This document shows, in pieces, positions 18,512 through 28,403 of a stretch of 64,000 nt of DNA. The translations under genes were made by a program, and so were the position numbers. The stretch covers positions 186,001 through 250,000 of the forward strand of contig NZ_WJNG01000001.1 in the NCBI RefSeq assembly GCF_009649745.1, in the 5' to 3' direction. Origin of the DNA: Aquibacillus halophilus (lineage in GTDB: Bacteria > Bacillota > Bacilli > Bacillales > Amphibacillaceae). The notes beneath the pieces are model-generated. The model was given only the letters and a program-made list of their open reading frames with translations, did not search any database and had not been told where the DNA came from. How positions within the stretch are numbered: the stretch's first letter is position 1; every line of letters starts with the position of its first letter.

Positions 18512-19561
18512 TTAGAAATCATTCATTTGAATAATTTCATCAAATTGGATATCTCTTTTTGCTCTTTTTCCGATTACAAAATCTTTATATTTTGGCTCAA
18601 TACCTGTTCCTGGCCTTTTAAATTCAATATCTTGCTCAGTAATAATCTCCCCTTCTTTTATATTTCTTGTAGTTACGATACTTCTTCTGAACGCTGCTTT
18701 TTGTTCTGACGATTCGTTTACAGTCTTGTAATAACTTCCAAGCATTTTATATGCGCTTTTACAACCCTTTACCATTGTCTCTAATTCAACAGGATCAGCG
18801 GATACTTTATGGTCCCATCCTTCCATTTCCTTATCAAGTGTAAAGTGTTTCTCTATTACACAAGTTCCTTTTGATACGGATAGTATAGGAGCTGTTACTC
18901 CAATAGTATGGTCTGAATATCCTGTTGGTAAGGCATATAGGTCCCTTAACATATCAATATTGTTTAAATTAACCTCTTCATCCTTAGGTGGGTAAATCGA
19001 TACACAATGTAATATTATTATTTGATCATTTCCTGCCGAAAGGATGGTATTTATTGCTTCATCTACTTCCGCAATAGTGCTCAAGCCAGTTGATAGAATT
19101 ATCGGTTTTTTCTTTAATGCAATGTATTCCAAGAAAGGAAGATTATTCAAATCCATAGAAGCTACTTTTATAAAAGCAACATCTAATTCGTCAACCAAGA
19201 AATCAACTTCTTCCCTTGAAAAAGGAGTTGAGGAAAAGGTTACACCTACCTTATCACAATATTCTTTTAGTTTCTTTTGCTCTTCCATACCAATGCTATA
19301 CGCTTCGATAATTGACTCAAGAGTATGGTCAGTTCTGCTTCTATAATCATCTGATAAAAAGTAATTATCTTCATAAACTTTTTTACTATTTATTGAATTT
19401 TTTGACCAGGATTGAAACTTGACAGCATCGACTCCTTTTTCGTTTGCAATATCAATCATCTTTTTAGCTAATTCAATATCACCATTATGATTAGCACCAA
19501 TTTCTGCAATTATATATGGCTCTGAATAATTTTTAATCTCTTTCCCGTTAAATTTAATCAT
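18512..19561 (-). CDS. legI: NeuB-family nonulosonate synthase (legionaminate synthase type)
   Basis: 349 residues. It condenses a 2,4-diamino-2,4,6-trideoxyhexose derivative (or ManNAc in the sialate pathway) with phosphoenolpyruvate. NeuB signatures are present: IIAEIGANHNGDIELAKKMID, DAVKFQSW, KVASMDLNNLPFLE, ILHCVSIYPP and GYSDHTIG. The C-terminal SAF (antifreeze-like) domain is seen in RRSIVTTRNIKEGEIITEQDI. Its start overlaps the preceding glycosyltransferase by eight bases. Context with legB, legC and ptmE favours legionaminic acid. Confidence 0.92.
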   Translation of the reverse strand: MIKFNGKEIKNYSEPYIIAEIGANHNGDIELAKKMIDIANEKGVDAVKFQSWSKNSINSKKVYEDNYFLSDDYRSRTDHTLESIIEAYSIGMEEQKKLKEYCDKVGVTFSSTPFSREEVDFLVDELDVAFIKVASMDLNNLPFLEYIALKKKPIILSTGLSTIAEVDEAINTILSAGNDQIIILHCVSIYPPKDEEVNLNNIDMLRDLYALPTGYSDHTIGVTAPILSVSKGTCVIEKHFTLDKEMEGWDHKVSADPVELETMVKGCKSAYKMLGSYYKTVNESSEQKAAFRRSIVTTRNIKEGEIITEQDIEFKRPGTGIEPKYKDFVIGKRAKRDIQFDEIIQMNDF

Positions 19562-20417
19562 TCTTAAAACACTCCATTTTATTTAGATTTAACTTGCCCC
19601 ACCAATAGTCATTTCCATGATCTATATAATCCATAATATTTAACTTCTTATTTTCAATATCTCTTTTTAACTTAATGTAATCTTTTAGTTTTTCACTATA
19701 TATAATGTTTTTATTTTTTAATGCAAGGTAGTGTCTAATCTTAATCTCTAATTCTTTTGTAATATCCTCATAAGAATCATTACTTTTACCTGCGATATTA
19801 AGCTCATGTATCCTATAGAATGTTTTTCCACCAGTTATCTTTTTACCCTTTAATCCTAAATGTAATAACAAAGAATACATGTACCAATCAAAGACAGAAT
19901 TTGTACAACCATTCAATTCATTAACTATATGTTTAGTAATATAGTTCAAGTTCAGCGCCGAGTTTGAAAGTCCAATATAGTTAGATTCTAAAATACAACC
20001 AATATCCTGAGTAATATCTGGTATTTTCGAAAAAAACTTTTTGGTTGAACCCATGTAATAAAGCTCATTATAAAAAAAGCAAAATTCGTTATCAAACTCT
20101 GCCACCATTGACGATATTCTATCTTCTGAAAAAACATCATCAAAATCCCCTAATATTAGTAAGTCGTAGTTCTCAACCTTTGCCTTCCGAATTAATTCAA
20201 CTCTCAATTGGTGTGGTTTAAGTCCATTCATATTTTTAAAAATTTTAGGTTTAATTATTAAATTGTCATAAATATAACTTTCCTGTTCATTTGATAAGTT
20301 ATCATTTAAGAGCAAAATATCAAAATCATTGTAGGTTTGATTATTAAGTGAACTTATATAATCTAAAACATAATCAAATCCTTCTTCATAGATAACCGTT
20401 CCAAAGGCGACTTTCAT
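19554..20417 (-). CDS. Family 2-like glycosyltransferase
   Basis: 287 residues with a GT-A type N-terminus (VAFGTVIYEEGFDYVLDYISSLNNQTYNDFDILLLND) and a DFDD metal-binding motif in LILGDFDDVFSEDRI. Shorter and more divergent than typical GT2 enzymes. It is embedded between ptmE and legI, an unusual place for a transferase, so it may act on the repeat unit next to the nonulosonate. Donor and acceptor cannot be told. Confidence 0.7.
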   Translation of the reverse strand: MKVAFGTVIYEEGFDYVLDYISSLNNQTYNDFDILLLNDNLSNEQESYIYDNLIIKPKIFKNMNGLKPHQLRVELIRKAKVENYDLLILGDFDDVFSEDRISSMVAEFDNEFCFFYNELYYMGSTKKFFSKIPDITQDIGCILESNYIGLSNSALNLNYITKHIVNELNGCTNSVFDWYMYSLLLHLGLKGKKITGGKTFYRIHELNIAGKSNDSYEDITKELEIKIRHYLALKNKNIIYSEKLKDYIKLKRDIENKKLNIMDYIDHGNDYWWGKLNLNKMECFKND

Positions 20418-20586
20418 GTTTACAATACCACCTTATAAGGATTTCATACCATTTGTGCATTTGTTCAACCATAGGATCAACTATAACATTTTATTCTAGC
20501 ACTATTATTTTAAGTTTTCGTTATAAATTAAAGTATTCTGAATAGTCACATTCGACATCCATATGAATATAAAAATATCCTTGTAT

Positions 20587-21657
20587 CTATTGCTTATCCT
20601 CAATACCTAATTTCTTTATCATGTTTTCCATTTCATCGAATTGCCCCATATCTAACCATGAGTCTTCACTCACAGGATAGGTTCCTACTTTAAATCCTTT
20701 TTCAATACATAAATCTATGAGTTCTGTTATATGAAAGAACTCACTACCTGGGATATAATCAAGTAAGTCAGGTTCAACTATATACATGCCTGTGTTAATT
20801 AAATGTGTATATTCTGGTTTTTCACGTGTTTTATTAATAGTACCAGATTCGTCTAAATCAACAACTCCATATGGAATTTTAAAGTTTTTAAGTGAAGTAA
20901 TCATGGTGATTTTATTTTCATTTTTTTGGTGATAGTTATAAATGTCAGAATAATTAGCATCTATTAATATATCACAATTGCTTACAAAAAAAGAAGTTTT
21001 TAAATGTTCACCCAAAAGTGATAAACTCCCTCCAGTTCCAAGAGGTTTTTCCTCTTCTATAAATTCAATATCGTATATTTTTTCAATATCTGCAAAGTAA
21101 GATTTAATCATATTCTTCTTATAATTCACAGTCATATAAAAATGCTTCACACCAAACTCAACAAACCGATTAATAATTCTTTCTACGATTGGCGTATCTC
21201 CAATTGGAACAAGAGGTTTTGGCAGTATTTTAGTATATGGATACAACCTAGTACCTTTTCCACCTGCCATTATAACCACTGGGATATCTATATCTCCATG
21301 CATTTTCAAAATACCATTTATGTTTTTATTCCAAAAAACTACATCTACAACCTTAAATTCATGGTCTACTACTGGGACTGCATCAATAAATTTGGACTTC
21401 ATGATATCTAGAGCTTTCTTTTCCTCATCCCCAACACTCACCACTTTTGGACTAGTATTCATAATATAGGAAACTTCATCATTTAAATTTCCATTTTTTA
21501 GTATCCATCTTCTTACATCACCATCAGTGATTACTCCAATTAATCTGTCTTCCTCACTAGTTACGAGTAAGATTTTCTTCGAAGTGATATCCATTTGTTT
21601 AATTGCTTCAATTATTGACATGTTTTCTTTTATCATAACTTGACTAATATCAAACAT
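20587..21657 (-). CDS. ptmE: PtmE-like nucleotidyltransferase with N-terminal CBS pair
   Basis: About 356 residues. Residues 1-115 form two CBS domains (ISQVMIKENMSIIEAIKQMD, then GVITDGDVRRWIL). From about 125 the nucleotidyltransferase domain follows (VVIMAGGKGTRLYPYTKILPKPLVPIGDTP). This CBS-NTase fusion is the form of Campylobacter PtmE, which makes GDP-glucosamine for the GDP-linked legionaminic acid route. ATG at 21657 is preferred (AAGGGGTG nine bases upstream); it overlaps legC by eight bases. Confidence 0.85.
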   Translation of the reverse strand: MFDISQVMIKENMSIIEAIKQMDITSKKILLVTSEEDRLIGVITDGDVRRWILKNGNLNDEVSYIMNTSPKVVSVGDEEKKALDIMKSKFIDAVPVVDHEFKVVDVVFWNKNINGILKMHGDIDIPVVIMAGGKGTRLYPYTKILPKPLVPIGDTPIVERIINRFVEFGVKHFYMTVNYKKNMIKSYFADIEKIYDIEFIEEEKPLGTGGSLSLLGEHLKTSFFVSNCDILIDANYSDIYNYHQKNENKITMITSLKNFKIPYGVVDLDESGTINKTREKPEYTHLINTGMYIVEPDLLDYIPGSEFFHITELIDLCIEKGFKVGTYPVSEDSWLDMGQFDEMENMIKKLGIEDKQ

Positions 21658-22840
21658 TTTGATCACCCCTTTTATATAAAGAAGCTAGTTGTTTTACCAC
21701 AGAATCAACATCTTGCTCACTAAGATTAGTACTACATGGCAAATTTAAAATGGACTCTAAATAGTGATTTGCTTTATCAATTTTATATGACTGATTCTTT
21801 TTATATGGCTTTTGTTCATGAATCAATCCCCAAATAGGTCGTGTTTGAATGCCTAACTTTTGTAATGAGATTAAAGCTTTATCTCTGGTCAATCCAAATA
21901 CACTAGAATTTATTACTAATGAATAAAACCAAAAGTTTGGTCTTATCCCTTTATTGAATTCAAGTATTTCTATCCCGTTTAGGTGTTTTACTTTTTCTTT
22001 ATATAAGTAATAATTTCTCTCTTTCACATTGATAAAATCTTCTAGTTGCTCAAGTTGAGCTAACCCGATTGCTGCTTGAACATTTGTCATTCGATAATTA
22101 TAACCAACTTCATCATGTATATAGTGCAATCCATCATCTTTAGCCTGTGTAGATAAATATTTTGCTTTCGCAACTAAATTCTCATTAGTTCCAACAAGCA
22201 TTCCACCGCCACCTGTTGTAATAATTTTGTTACCATTAAATGAATAAACACCAAAATCTCCAATAGTACCAGCATATTTATTTTTAAATTTGCCTTTAGT
22301 ATAGAAACTGCCTAATGCTTCTGTAGAATCTTCAATTACTTTTAAATTATATTTTTTAGCTATTCCAATAACTCTTTCCATGTCTATTAAGTTTCCAAAA
22401 ACATGGACTACGATTATTGCTTTTATTACATTGCCAGTTGCACTATTAATGAGTTTATTATTCTTAAATTCACATTCCTGCTCAATAAAATTTGATAATT
22501 TATTGAGGTCCATGTTTAAGGTATCATCACAATCCATAAAAACGGGCTCAGCACTACAATACTTTACCGGATTTACTGCTGCTATAAAAGTCAAAGTGGG
22601 AACAATAACCTCATCGCCATAGCCTACTTCACATAGCCTTAGCGCTAGATGTAACCCCGCCGTACCACTTTGACAAGACACAGCTTGTCCAACATTTAAA
22701 TATTCTGCTATGCTTTTTTCAAACTTATCAATATGAGGTCCACCCGTTGATACCCATTCTGTTTCTATAGCCTGGGTTACATATTCTAATTCTCTTCCTT
22801 TTAAGTTTGGTACAGAAAGAGGGATGAAGTTTTTAATCAT
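21650..22840 (-). CDS. legC: PLP-dependent sugar aminotransferase (LegC type)
   Basis: 396 residues of the DegT/DnrJ/EryC1/StrS family. The conserved N-terminal SCQSGTAGLHLALRL and the PLP-lysine region YSFNGNKIITTGGGGML (lysine in GNK) are present, and YNYRMTNVQAAIGLAQLE is the typical C-terminal block. It would aminate the 4-keto-6-deoxy sugar nucleotide produced by LegB at C-4. Starts 11 bases after legB behind a GGAGGGG site. Confidence 0.9.
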   Translation of the reverse strand: MIKNFIPLSVPNLKGRELEYVTQAIETEWVSTGGPHIDKFEKSIAEYLNVGQAVSCQSGTAGLHLALRLCEVGYGDEVIVPTLTFIAAVNPVKYCSAEPVFMDCDDTLNMDLNKLSNFIEQECEFKNNKLINSATGNVIKAIIVVHVFGNLIDMERVIGIAKKYNLKVIEDSTEALGSFYTKGKFKNKYAGTIGDFGVYSFNGNKIITTGGGGMLVGTNENLVAKAKYLSTQAKDDGLHYIHDEVGYNYRMTNVQAAIGLAQLEQLEDFINVKERNYYLYKEKVKHLNGIEILEFNKGIRPNFWFYSLVINSSVFGLTRDKALISLQKLGIQTRPIWGLIHEQKPYKKNQSYKIDKANHYLESILNLPCSTNLSEQDVDSVVKQLASLYKRGDQNV

Positions 22841-22851
22841 TTTTTCCCCTC

Positions 22852-23832
22852 CTAAATGTTGTAAATATCCGCTTTGTATTTATCTAAATTATGTTTAAAG
22901 AACTCAACTGTTTCAGCTAGGCCCTGTTGAAAAGTATACTGAGGTTTCCAATTCGTTAGACTCTTAATTTTTTCATTAGACCCGAGCAATCTATTCACTT
23001 CACTATTCTCTGGTCTTAACCTTTGTTCATCACAAATAATTCTTGCCTCTGGGTTAATTTGTTTAATTAGTTCCTCTGCAAGTTGACCTATTGATATCTC
23101 TTCTTGTGTAGCAATATTAATTTCTTCACCAATCGTATTTTCTGCCTTAGATATCTCAATAAATCCATTAACTGTGTCTTTCACAAAGTTAAAATCCCTC
23201 GTTGGAGTCAGTGATCCAAGCTCAATTTCCTTATTACCTGCCAGTAATTGAGTTATAATAGTTGGTATTACAGCCCTTGCAGACTGACGTGGACCATAAG
23301 TATTAAATGGTCTCACTATAGTTATCGGCATATTAAAGCTTCTATAAAAAGATTCAGCTAAACGATCTGCACCGATTTTCGTAGCAGAGTACGGTGACTG
23401 CCCTTGGTATGGGTGATTTTCATCAATCGGAACGTATTGAGCAGTTCCATAAACTTCTGATGTTGAAGTAATAAGTAATCTGGATATATCAAGATCCTTA
23501 GCCGCCTGTAATACGTTTAAAGTACCTTTGATGTTCGTATCAACATAAGTATCCGGAGAGTGATAGCTAAATGGTATTGCAATAAGGGCTGCGAGATGAA
23601 AAACATCATGTACTCCTTTCATTGATTCTTTCACACCATTTGGATCTCTTATATCTCCTGAAAAAACTTCTACCTCACTAATAATTTCTTTTGGAAGAGT
23701 GTCTAACCATCCCCAAGAATTGAATGAATTATAGTAGGCAAATGCTCTTACTCTATGGCCCTGCTTAACTAACTCTTCTGTCAAATGGCTGCCAATAAAA
23801 CCGTCCGCACCTGTAATTAAAATATTCTTCAT
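22852..23832 (-). CDS. legB: Sugar-nucleotide 4,6-dehydratase (LegB type)
   Basis: 326 residues of the extended SDR type: NILITGADGFIGSHLTEEL (cofactor site), TSTSEVYGTAQ and YSATKIGADRL (YxxxK), RPFNTYGPRQSARAVIPT. The family includes LegB, the 4,6-dehydratase for GDP- or UDP-GlcNAc that starts legionaminate synthesis. First gene of the nonulosonate block, with AAAGGAG as ribosome site. A generic 4,6-dehydratase/epimerase function would be the alternative without the neighbours. Confidence 0.88.
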   Translation of the reverse strand: MKNILITGADGFIGSHLTEELVKQGHRVRAFAYYNSFNSWGWLDTLPKEIISEVEVFSGDIRDPNGVKESMKGVHDVFHLAALIAIPFSYHSPDTYVDTNIKGTLNVLQAAKDLDISRLLITSTSEVYGTAQYVPIDENHPYQGQSPYSATKIGADRLAESFYRSFNMPITIVRPFNTYGPRQSARAVIPTIITQLLAGNKEIELGSLTPTRDFNFVKDTVNGFIEISKAENTIGEEINIATQEEISIGQLAEELIKQINPEARIICDEQRLRPENSEVNRLLGSNEKIKSLTNWKPQYTFQQGLAETVEFFKHNLDKYKADIYNI

Positions 23833-23913
23833 ATTATTCTCCTTTAGTATATAAATCTTATTAACAAATTAATATTAAATTTCACATAGCTATTTAAACA
23901 CTATATTGATGGT

Positions 23914-25500
23914 TTAGTATTTAAGGTATTGTTCATATGCTTTATTATAAAAGTCAAATAGCTTTTCTATTTCCTCTTTATATTCTTTTTTCAACTCTTT
24001 TTTGCCACTAATAATCTTGGTACCTTCATCCATTAAATATGGAATTCTAATTTTTGTACCTATATTTTTAATAGCTCTTTGGTATGCTGCACAAGAATGA
24101 ATATTATCTATATTTCCATCTTCCAAATCTTTTAATAGTTTAGGTAACTCATTATATGATTTAATCCTATGAACAGTATTAATTAAACTAAAAGGAACAT
24201 CTCCAAATATTAATGATTTTTTCCCCATTAAAGAAGCTTCGTATGCACTTGTACCGGTTATTGTAATTACTCCCTCTGACCTTTCTATCCAAGGTTTTGG
24301 ATCGGTATAGTAATTTAACTGTACTAATTTTACGTTTGGGAACTCTTTTACCCTTTTATAAAACTTTAAACTTCTTTCACCTAACATTGCTTGGTGCTCC
24401 TTAACATATAATTTCCACCCAATAGGCAATGATTTAGAAACTTGTGCAATAACATTTAACTCATCAATATAATAAGGCGCTTTAACAAAAGTAGTAGATT
24501 CAGGTATTAAGTGCAAAGGCATGTATACATATTTATCGGTCTCTTTAGGGGTTTCAAAATATTTGTTAGGTCTAAATAATATTTGCTTTTTCATTTCAAC
24601 TATTAAATAAAATAATAAGTATTTTATTGGGTTTGGATATATAATACTTTTTTTTCTCCTTAATTTAATATTTTTATTTGTAATATAAACATTCCAAAAG
24701 TATAACACTTTTCCTAGTAGCGTCTTCATCATTGCAAGTATATTACTTTGCTTATATTGACTTGTAATTGTGTTTGCAAACTCTTTCGACATTATAGTTG
24801 ACTCTTCCCTTATATTCAGAACTTCCTTGTACTCATCAGACAATTTTTCCTGAGATAACTCTAAGCATTTGGAATATTCATCAATAAGAAACTTTTCATT
24901 TTTTAGTCCAAGACAAAAGGTTGGTATTTTATAATCTTTATACCTTGGGTAATTTATAGTAATATAGGGTATACTTCTTTTATAAGCAATTTCATTCAAT
25001 ATAGTTCTCATTAGCTCGGCATCATCTGAATCAAGTATTACATCTGGGGCGAATTCATCTAGGACATTAATAACTTTCTTATAGCTTAACTCTAACCAAT
25101 ACTTATTTTGCTCATCTGTAGAATAGTCAAAATAAATCCTATTATGATATTGCCTTGTAGTTAATTGGGAACTCGTCAATTGTAAATTTAAACTCTTAAA
25201 ATTTGTATATTCTATTTCTATTTTTTTTAAAAACTCCATATCAATATTTGGTTTTTTATAATTTCCATTATATTCCTCACATAAATCTTCTAAACCAAAC
25301 AAATCTACCTCAGTTAAATCTTCTTTGAATTTAAAAAAAGTATTCTCATTATAAATACTTTTTTTATAAAAACTTTCAATTGGATATACAAAAAAAGCAC
25401 CAACAGTATTTCCTTCTTCAAGAAGCTTTTTTGCTATAAAATAAAGTGGTATAGAAAAACTTTCTTTACATATTAATAATACTTTTTTATTTTTAATCAC
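23914..25500 (-). CDS. Capsule-synthesis/surface-carbohydrate protein of GT-B type
   Basis: 528 residues. The C-terminal half (YVYMPLHLIPESTTFVKAPYYIDELNVIAQVSKSLP, KEHQAMLGERSL, VITITGTSAYEASLMGKKSLIFGDVPF) resembles the Capsule_synth/KpsC-KpsS-like and related surface-carbohydrate proteins, with E-H and GT-x-YEA-x-GK features of a nucleotide-sugar-binding C-domain. There is no signal peptide. GTG start with GGAGG. Standing next to legB, it is a plausible nonulosonate transferase, since related families use CMP-activated acidic sugars, but that is inference. Confidence 0.65.
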   Translation of the reverse strand: MIKNKKVLLICKESFSIPLYFIAKKLLEEGNTVGAFFVYPIESFYKKSIYNENTFFKFKEDLTEVDLFGLEDLCEEYNGNYKKPNIDMEFLKKIEIEYTNFKSLNLQLTSSQLTTRQYHNRIYFDYSTDEQNKYWLELSYKKVINVLDEFAPDVILDSDDAELMRTILNEIAYKRSIPYITINYPRYKDYKIPTFCLGLKNEKFLIDEYSKCLELSQEKLSDEYKEVLNIREESTIMSKEFANTITSQYKQSNILAMMKTLLGKVLYFWNVYITNKNIKLRRKKSIIYPNPIKYLLFYLIVEMKKQILFRPNKYFETPKETDKYVYMPLHLIPESTTFVKAPYYIDELNVIAQVSKSLPIGWKLYVKEHQAMLGERSLKFYKRVKEFPNVKLVQLNYYTDPKPWIERSEGVITITGTSAYEASLMGKKSLIFGDVPFSLINTVHRIKSYNELPKLLKDLEDGNIDNIHSCAAYQRAIKNIGTKIRIPYLMDEGTKIISGKKELKKEYKEEIEKLFDFYNKAYEQYLKY

Positions 25501-25550
25501 TTTTTTTCCTCCATAATGTTAAAGAGCATTTTCTACCAAATTTAAGCTAT

Positions 25551-26261
25551 CTATTTCTTAATCTCAATTGAATGAATATTAACTTTTTTTAAGTCAATAT
25601 TAAATAAGTTTTGATTCTTTTTAAACTTTTCTTCACTCCACTCCCACCAAGTTAATTCTTCAAGAAAGTTAATTTCATCATTATTAAACCTTTTAGATTG
25701 AACTTTTGCAGGATTACCATATGCAATTGAGTATCTAGGAATGCTTTTAGTAACAACACTTCCACCACCAACTACTGATCCACGACCAATAGTTACACCA
25801 GGTAATATAAGTGTATTCGAACCAACCCAAACATCCTCTTCAATTATTACAGGCCCTTTCGTCTGTATGTCATTTAATACATCTTGTCCGAATATTTTAT
25901 TATTAAAAAAACTACTGGAAATCCTATCGATTCGATGATTAAAATCAACAATACAAACATTTTGTCCTATTGATGAGAAACTTCCAATTTGAATTCCTTC
26001 TTCTAATGAATTTAAAATAGTTCCTGGGCCAGTAATTGAAACAAATCTACCTAGTGAAATTTCACCGTAACATCTTGCATCAGTTATTTTGCATCCTTCG
26101 TTCACACTGTTGAAACTACAAATAGAATTTAAAATTTTAACAGGATAAGTTGAATTTTTACTCCTATTTACTACTGAATAATTTACAGACGAATTGCTAT
26201 CGACAACTATTCTTTTTTTATATTTTAATAACACATTTTTAATTGCTACTTTTAACCACAT
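25551..26261 (-). CDS. CatB-like hexapeptide acetyltransferase
   Basis: 236 residues. The C-terminal two thirds are hexapeptide repeats (VIEEDVWVGSNTLILPGVTIGRGSVVGGGSVVTKSI) ending in YGNPAKVQSKRF, as in the xenobiotic/CatB acetyltransferase group; DFNHRIDR holds the probable catalytic histidine. In capsule loci these enzymes O-acetylate a sugar of the repeat unit. ATG with AAAGGAG upstream. Confidence 0.85.
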   Translation of the reverse strand: MWLKVAIKNVLLKYKKRIVVDSNSSVNYSVVNRSKNSTYPVKILNSICSFNSVNEGCKITDARCYGEISLGRFVSITGPGTILNSLEEGIQIGSFSSIGQNVCIVDFNHRIDRISSSFFNNKIFGQDVLNDIQTKGPVIIEEDVWVGSNTLILPGVTIGRGSVVGGGSVVTKSIPRYSIAYGNPAKVQSKRFNNDEINFLEELTWWEWSEEKFKKNQNLFNIDLKKVNIHSIEIKK

Positions 26262-26372
26262 TTTATCTCCTTTAAGTGAAAGGAAGTTATTTCACCTTAA
26301 TTTATATATTTAGATAGAAAATCTATAATTGTTAAAAGCAGAAAAAGGTGAAATTACCCTTTATTATATATT

Positions 26373-27266
26373 TTAATGCTTTTGTCTAAGTTTATAGTTA
26401 ATATACTTTGACTTTGTATTATATAATTGCTTATGCAAGTTAAGACTGCATATTAAATAGAATAGAAAATTTTTCATTTTAAAACTTTCTTGAAATGATT
26501 TCTTATAGTAGCTTTTTGGATTATTCCCGCTTGCTAACATATACTCAGCTATTTTCTTATTAATTTGAGCATTTATGTCTCTATCACTTTGAATTGTTTC
26601 TAAATATATTGAATATATTTCTTTTAATGCAATTACTGCCGCATCTGAGTTCACAGATATACTATTTTCTTGTATATATGAATTCACCAAAACTCTATCC
26701 AAAAATCTCAAGTTATAATGTCGAGATAAACGTAACATTAGTTCCCAATCCTGAAAACGAGGCATCCCCGTATCAAACTTCATTGTCTTAAAAACATTTC
26801 TCTTCCCTAAAACAGTTTGTGTACTGATACAGTTTTCGAGGAGTAACTGTTTATAATAACTTTTATCATTGTCAGGTTTATATGGAGGGTATAATTCTTG
26901 GTTTTCACTAAATGACCTAGTCATAGAACAAAATACAACATCACAATTTTCTTCTTTGAGATAATTTATTTGTAATTCTAACTTTTCGGGTAACCACTCG
27001 TCATCACTGTCTTGAAATGCAATATACTCTCCTTGAGACATTTCTATACCATAATTACGTGATGCACACGCGCCTAAATTTTCTTTATTCTTAAAATATA
27101 AAATACGTTTATCATCTAATTCAGAAATTATGGCTTGAGTATTATCTTTAGAGCAATCATCTATAACTATAACTTCAATATTTCTATATGTTTGATTTAA
27201 AACACTTTCAATAGAACGTTTAATAGTTTTTTCTCTGTTATAAGTCGGTATTATCACAGAAATCAT
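26373..27266 (-). CDS. Family 2 glycosyltransferase
   Basis: 297 residues with a canonical GT2 N-terminus (SVIIPTYNREKTIKRSIESVLNQTYRNIEVIVIDDCSKDNT), the DxD-type motif in YIAFQDSDDEW, and PRFQDWELMLR (ED-type catalytic region). It would add one sugar of the repeat unit at the inner membrane face. Five bases separate its start from the WbsX-like gene's stop. Confidence 0.88.
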   Translation of the reverse strand: MISVIIPTYNREKTIKRSIESVLNQTYRNIEVIVIDDCSKDNTQAIISELDDKRILYFKNKENLGACASRNYGIEMSQGEYIAFQDSDDEWLPEKLELQINYLKEENCDVVFCSMTRSFSENQELYPPYKPDNDKSYYKQLLLENCISTQTVLGKRNVFKTMKFDTGMPRFQDWELMLRLSRHYNLRFLDRVLVNSYIQENSISVNSDAAVIALKEIYSIYLETIQSDRDINAQINKKIAEYMLASGNNPKSYYKKSFQESFKMKNFLFYLICSLNLHKQLYNTKSKYINYKLRQKH

Positions 27267-27271
27267 TTCTC

Positions 27272-28375
27272 TTATTCCCTCACTTCATTTTCCCCAACGG
27301 CTTTTTTAACTGCTTCCAAATTTTTATATCTATTGTTCTTATCAGGTTCAAGGTAGCAACCTTCGCCCCATTCGTTCCAAGCATTTAAATATACAAAATT
27401 CAAATCGTCATCATCTAAAGTACTTTTAATCTTTATTAAAGTTTCGTAAAGCAGATCCGGAGAAGTATTCTTATATACTAACCCCTTATAAGATCTTCTT
27501 GGAGTGTTGTCCCACATTACATAGGCGCCTTTGAAAACAGGTTTTGTTGTGTTTTCAATTCTTTTTAACATCATTTGGTTTATCTTCTTTGCATCTATGA
27601 TCCGCTCAAGTAATTTAACTTTTAATATTCTGTTTGTTTCTTGCCGCAATAGAACATTAATATTATATTTTAGTTTTTGTAACATGTTTAATTTGTGCTT
27701 TAAGGTATAGCCAGGCTCAAAATTATAGTAAGCATCAATCAGATTTTCTCTTTTTTCAAGCTCACCATTGTTATTAGCGGAGACAATGTATATACCGTCA
27801 AACCCATTTTCTACTGCTAATTCATTCCAAAAATCTAGCATTTCTTCTAGTTTATTAATATCACTGCTTCTATAAATATTTAACATTGGTTTATTATTTA
27901 CTTTGATATACCTCTTATCTTTAAAGAATTTTAGTAAGTATATAAAGTGTTCTTTCCAATCAGATCTATTTCCATATTCTTGTTTCATTAACACTTCTTT
28001 TTCAAGACCATACCATGTTCTTGTCCAAGACTCATTAGCCCAGCAGATGCAATAATTGATATCTATTTGAGGATTGTTTAAAAGAATTTCTAAGGGTTTT
28101 TGTAATAATTGCTTTCCTTTAAACCAATAATGGTATACACAAAAACCATATATATTATATCTTTTTGCGAGTTCCGCTTGCCACTTCCAAGTATCGGCAC
28201 TTTCATCTGATAAGTCATAATAGTTTTCATTTAATGGAACTTTAGGCTGTTCATGCCCGCGAAATAATGGGAAAGCATTCTTTGTAGCTGTCCATTCAGT
28301 ATAACCTTCTCCCCACCATTCATTGTTTTCTTCAATTTCATGATATTGAGGTAAATACATACATAATATTTTCAT
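27272..28375 (-). CDS. WbsX/glycoside-hydrolase-99-like protein
   Basis: 367 residues beginning MKILCMYLPQYHEIEENNEWWGEGYTEW, the signature start of the WbsX family (GH99-like domain). AWNEWGEGCYLEPD near the C-terminus is the second diagnostic block. WbsX proteins recur in O-antigen and capsule loci, where they are thought to act in glycan assembly or lipid-linked intermediate processing; the reaction is not settled. No signal peptide, so it should be cytoplasmic. AGGAGG ribosome site. Confidence 0.85.
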   Translation of the reverse strand: MKILCMYLPQYHEIEENNEWWGEGYTEWTATKNAFPLFRGHEQPKVPLNENYYDLSDESADTWKWQAELAKRYNIYGFCVYHYWFKGKQLLQKPLEILLNNPQIDINYCICWANESWTRTWYGLEKEVLMKQEYGNRSDWKEHFIYLLKFFKDKRYIKVNNKPMLNIYRSSDINKLEEMLDFWNELAVENGFDGIYIVSANNNGELEKRENLIDAYYNFEPGYTLKHKLNMLQKLKYNINVLLRQETNRILKVKLLERIIDAKKINQMMLKRIENTTKPVFKGAYVMWDNTPRRSYKGLVYKNTSPDLLYETLIKIKSTLDDDDLNFVYLNAWNEWGEGCYLEPDKNNRYKNLEAVKKAVGENEVRE

Positions 28376-28403
28376 TAAAATCCTCCTATAGTTCTTAGGT
28401 GTT

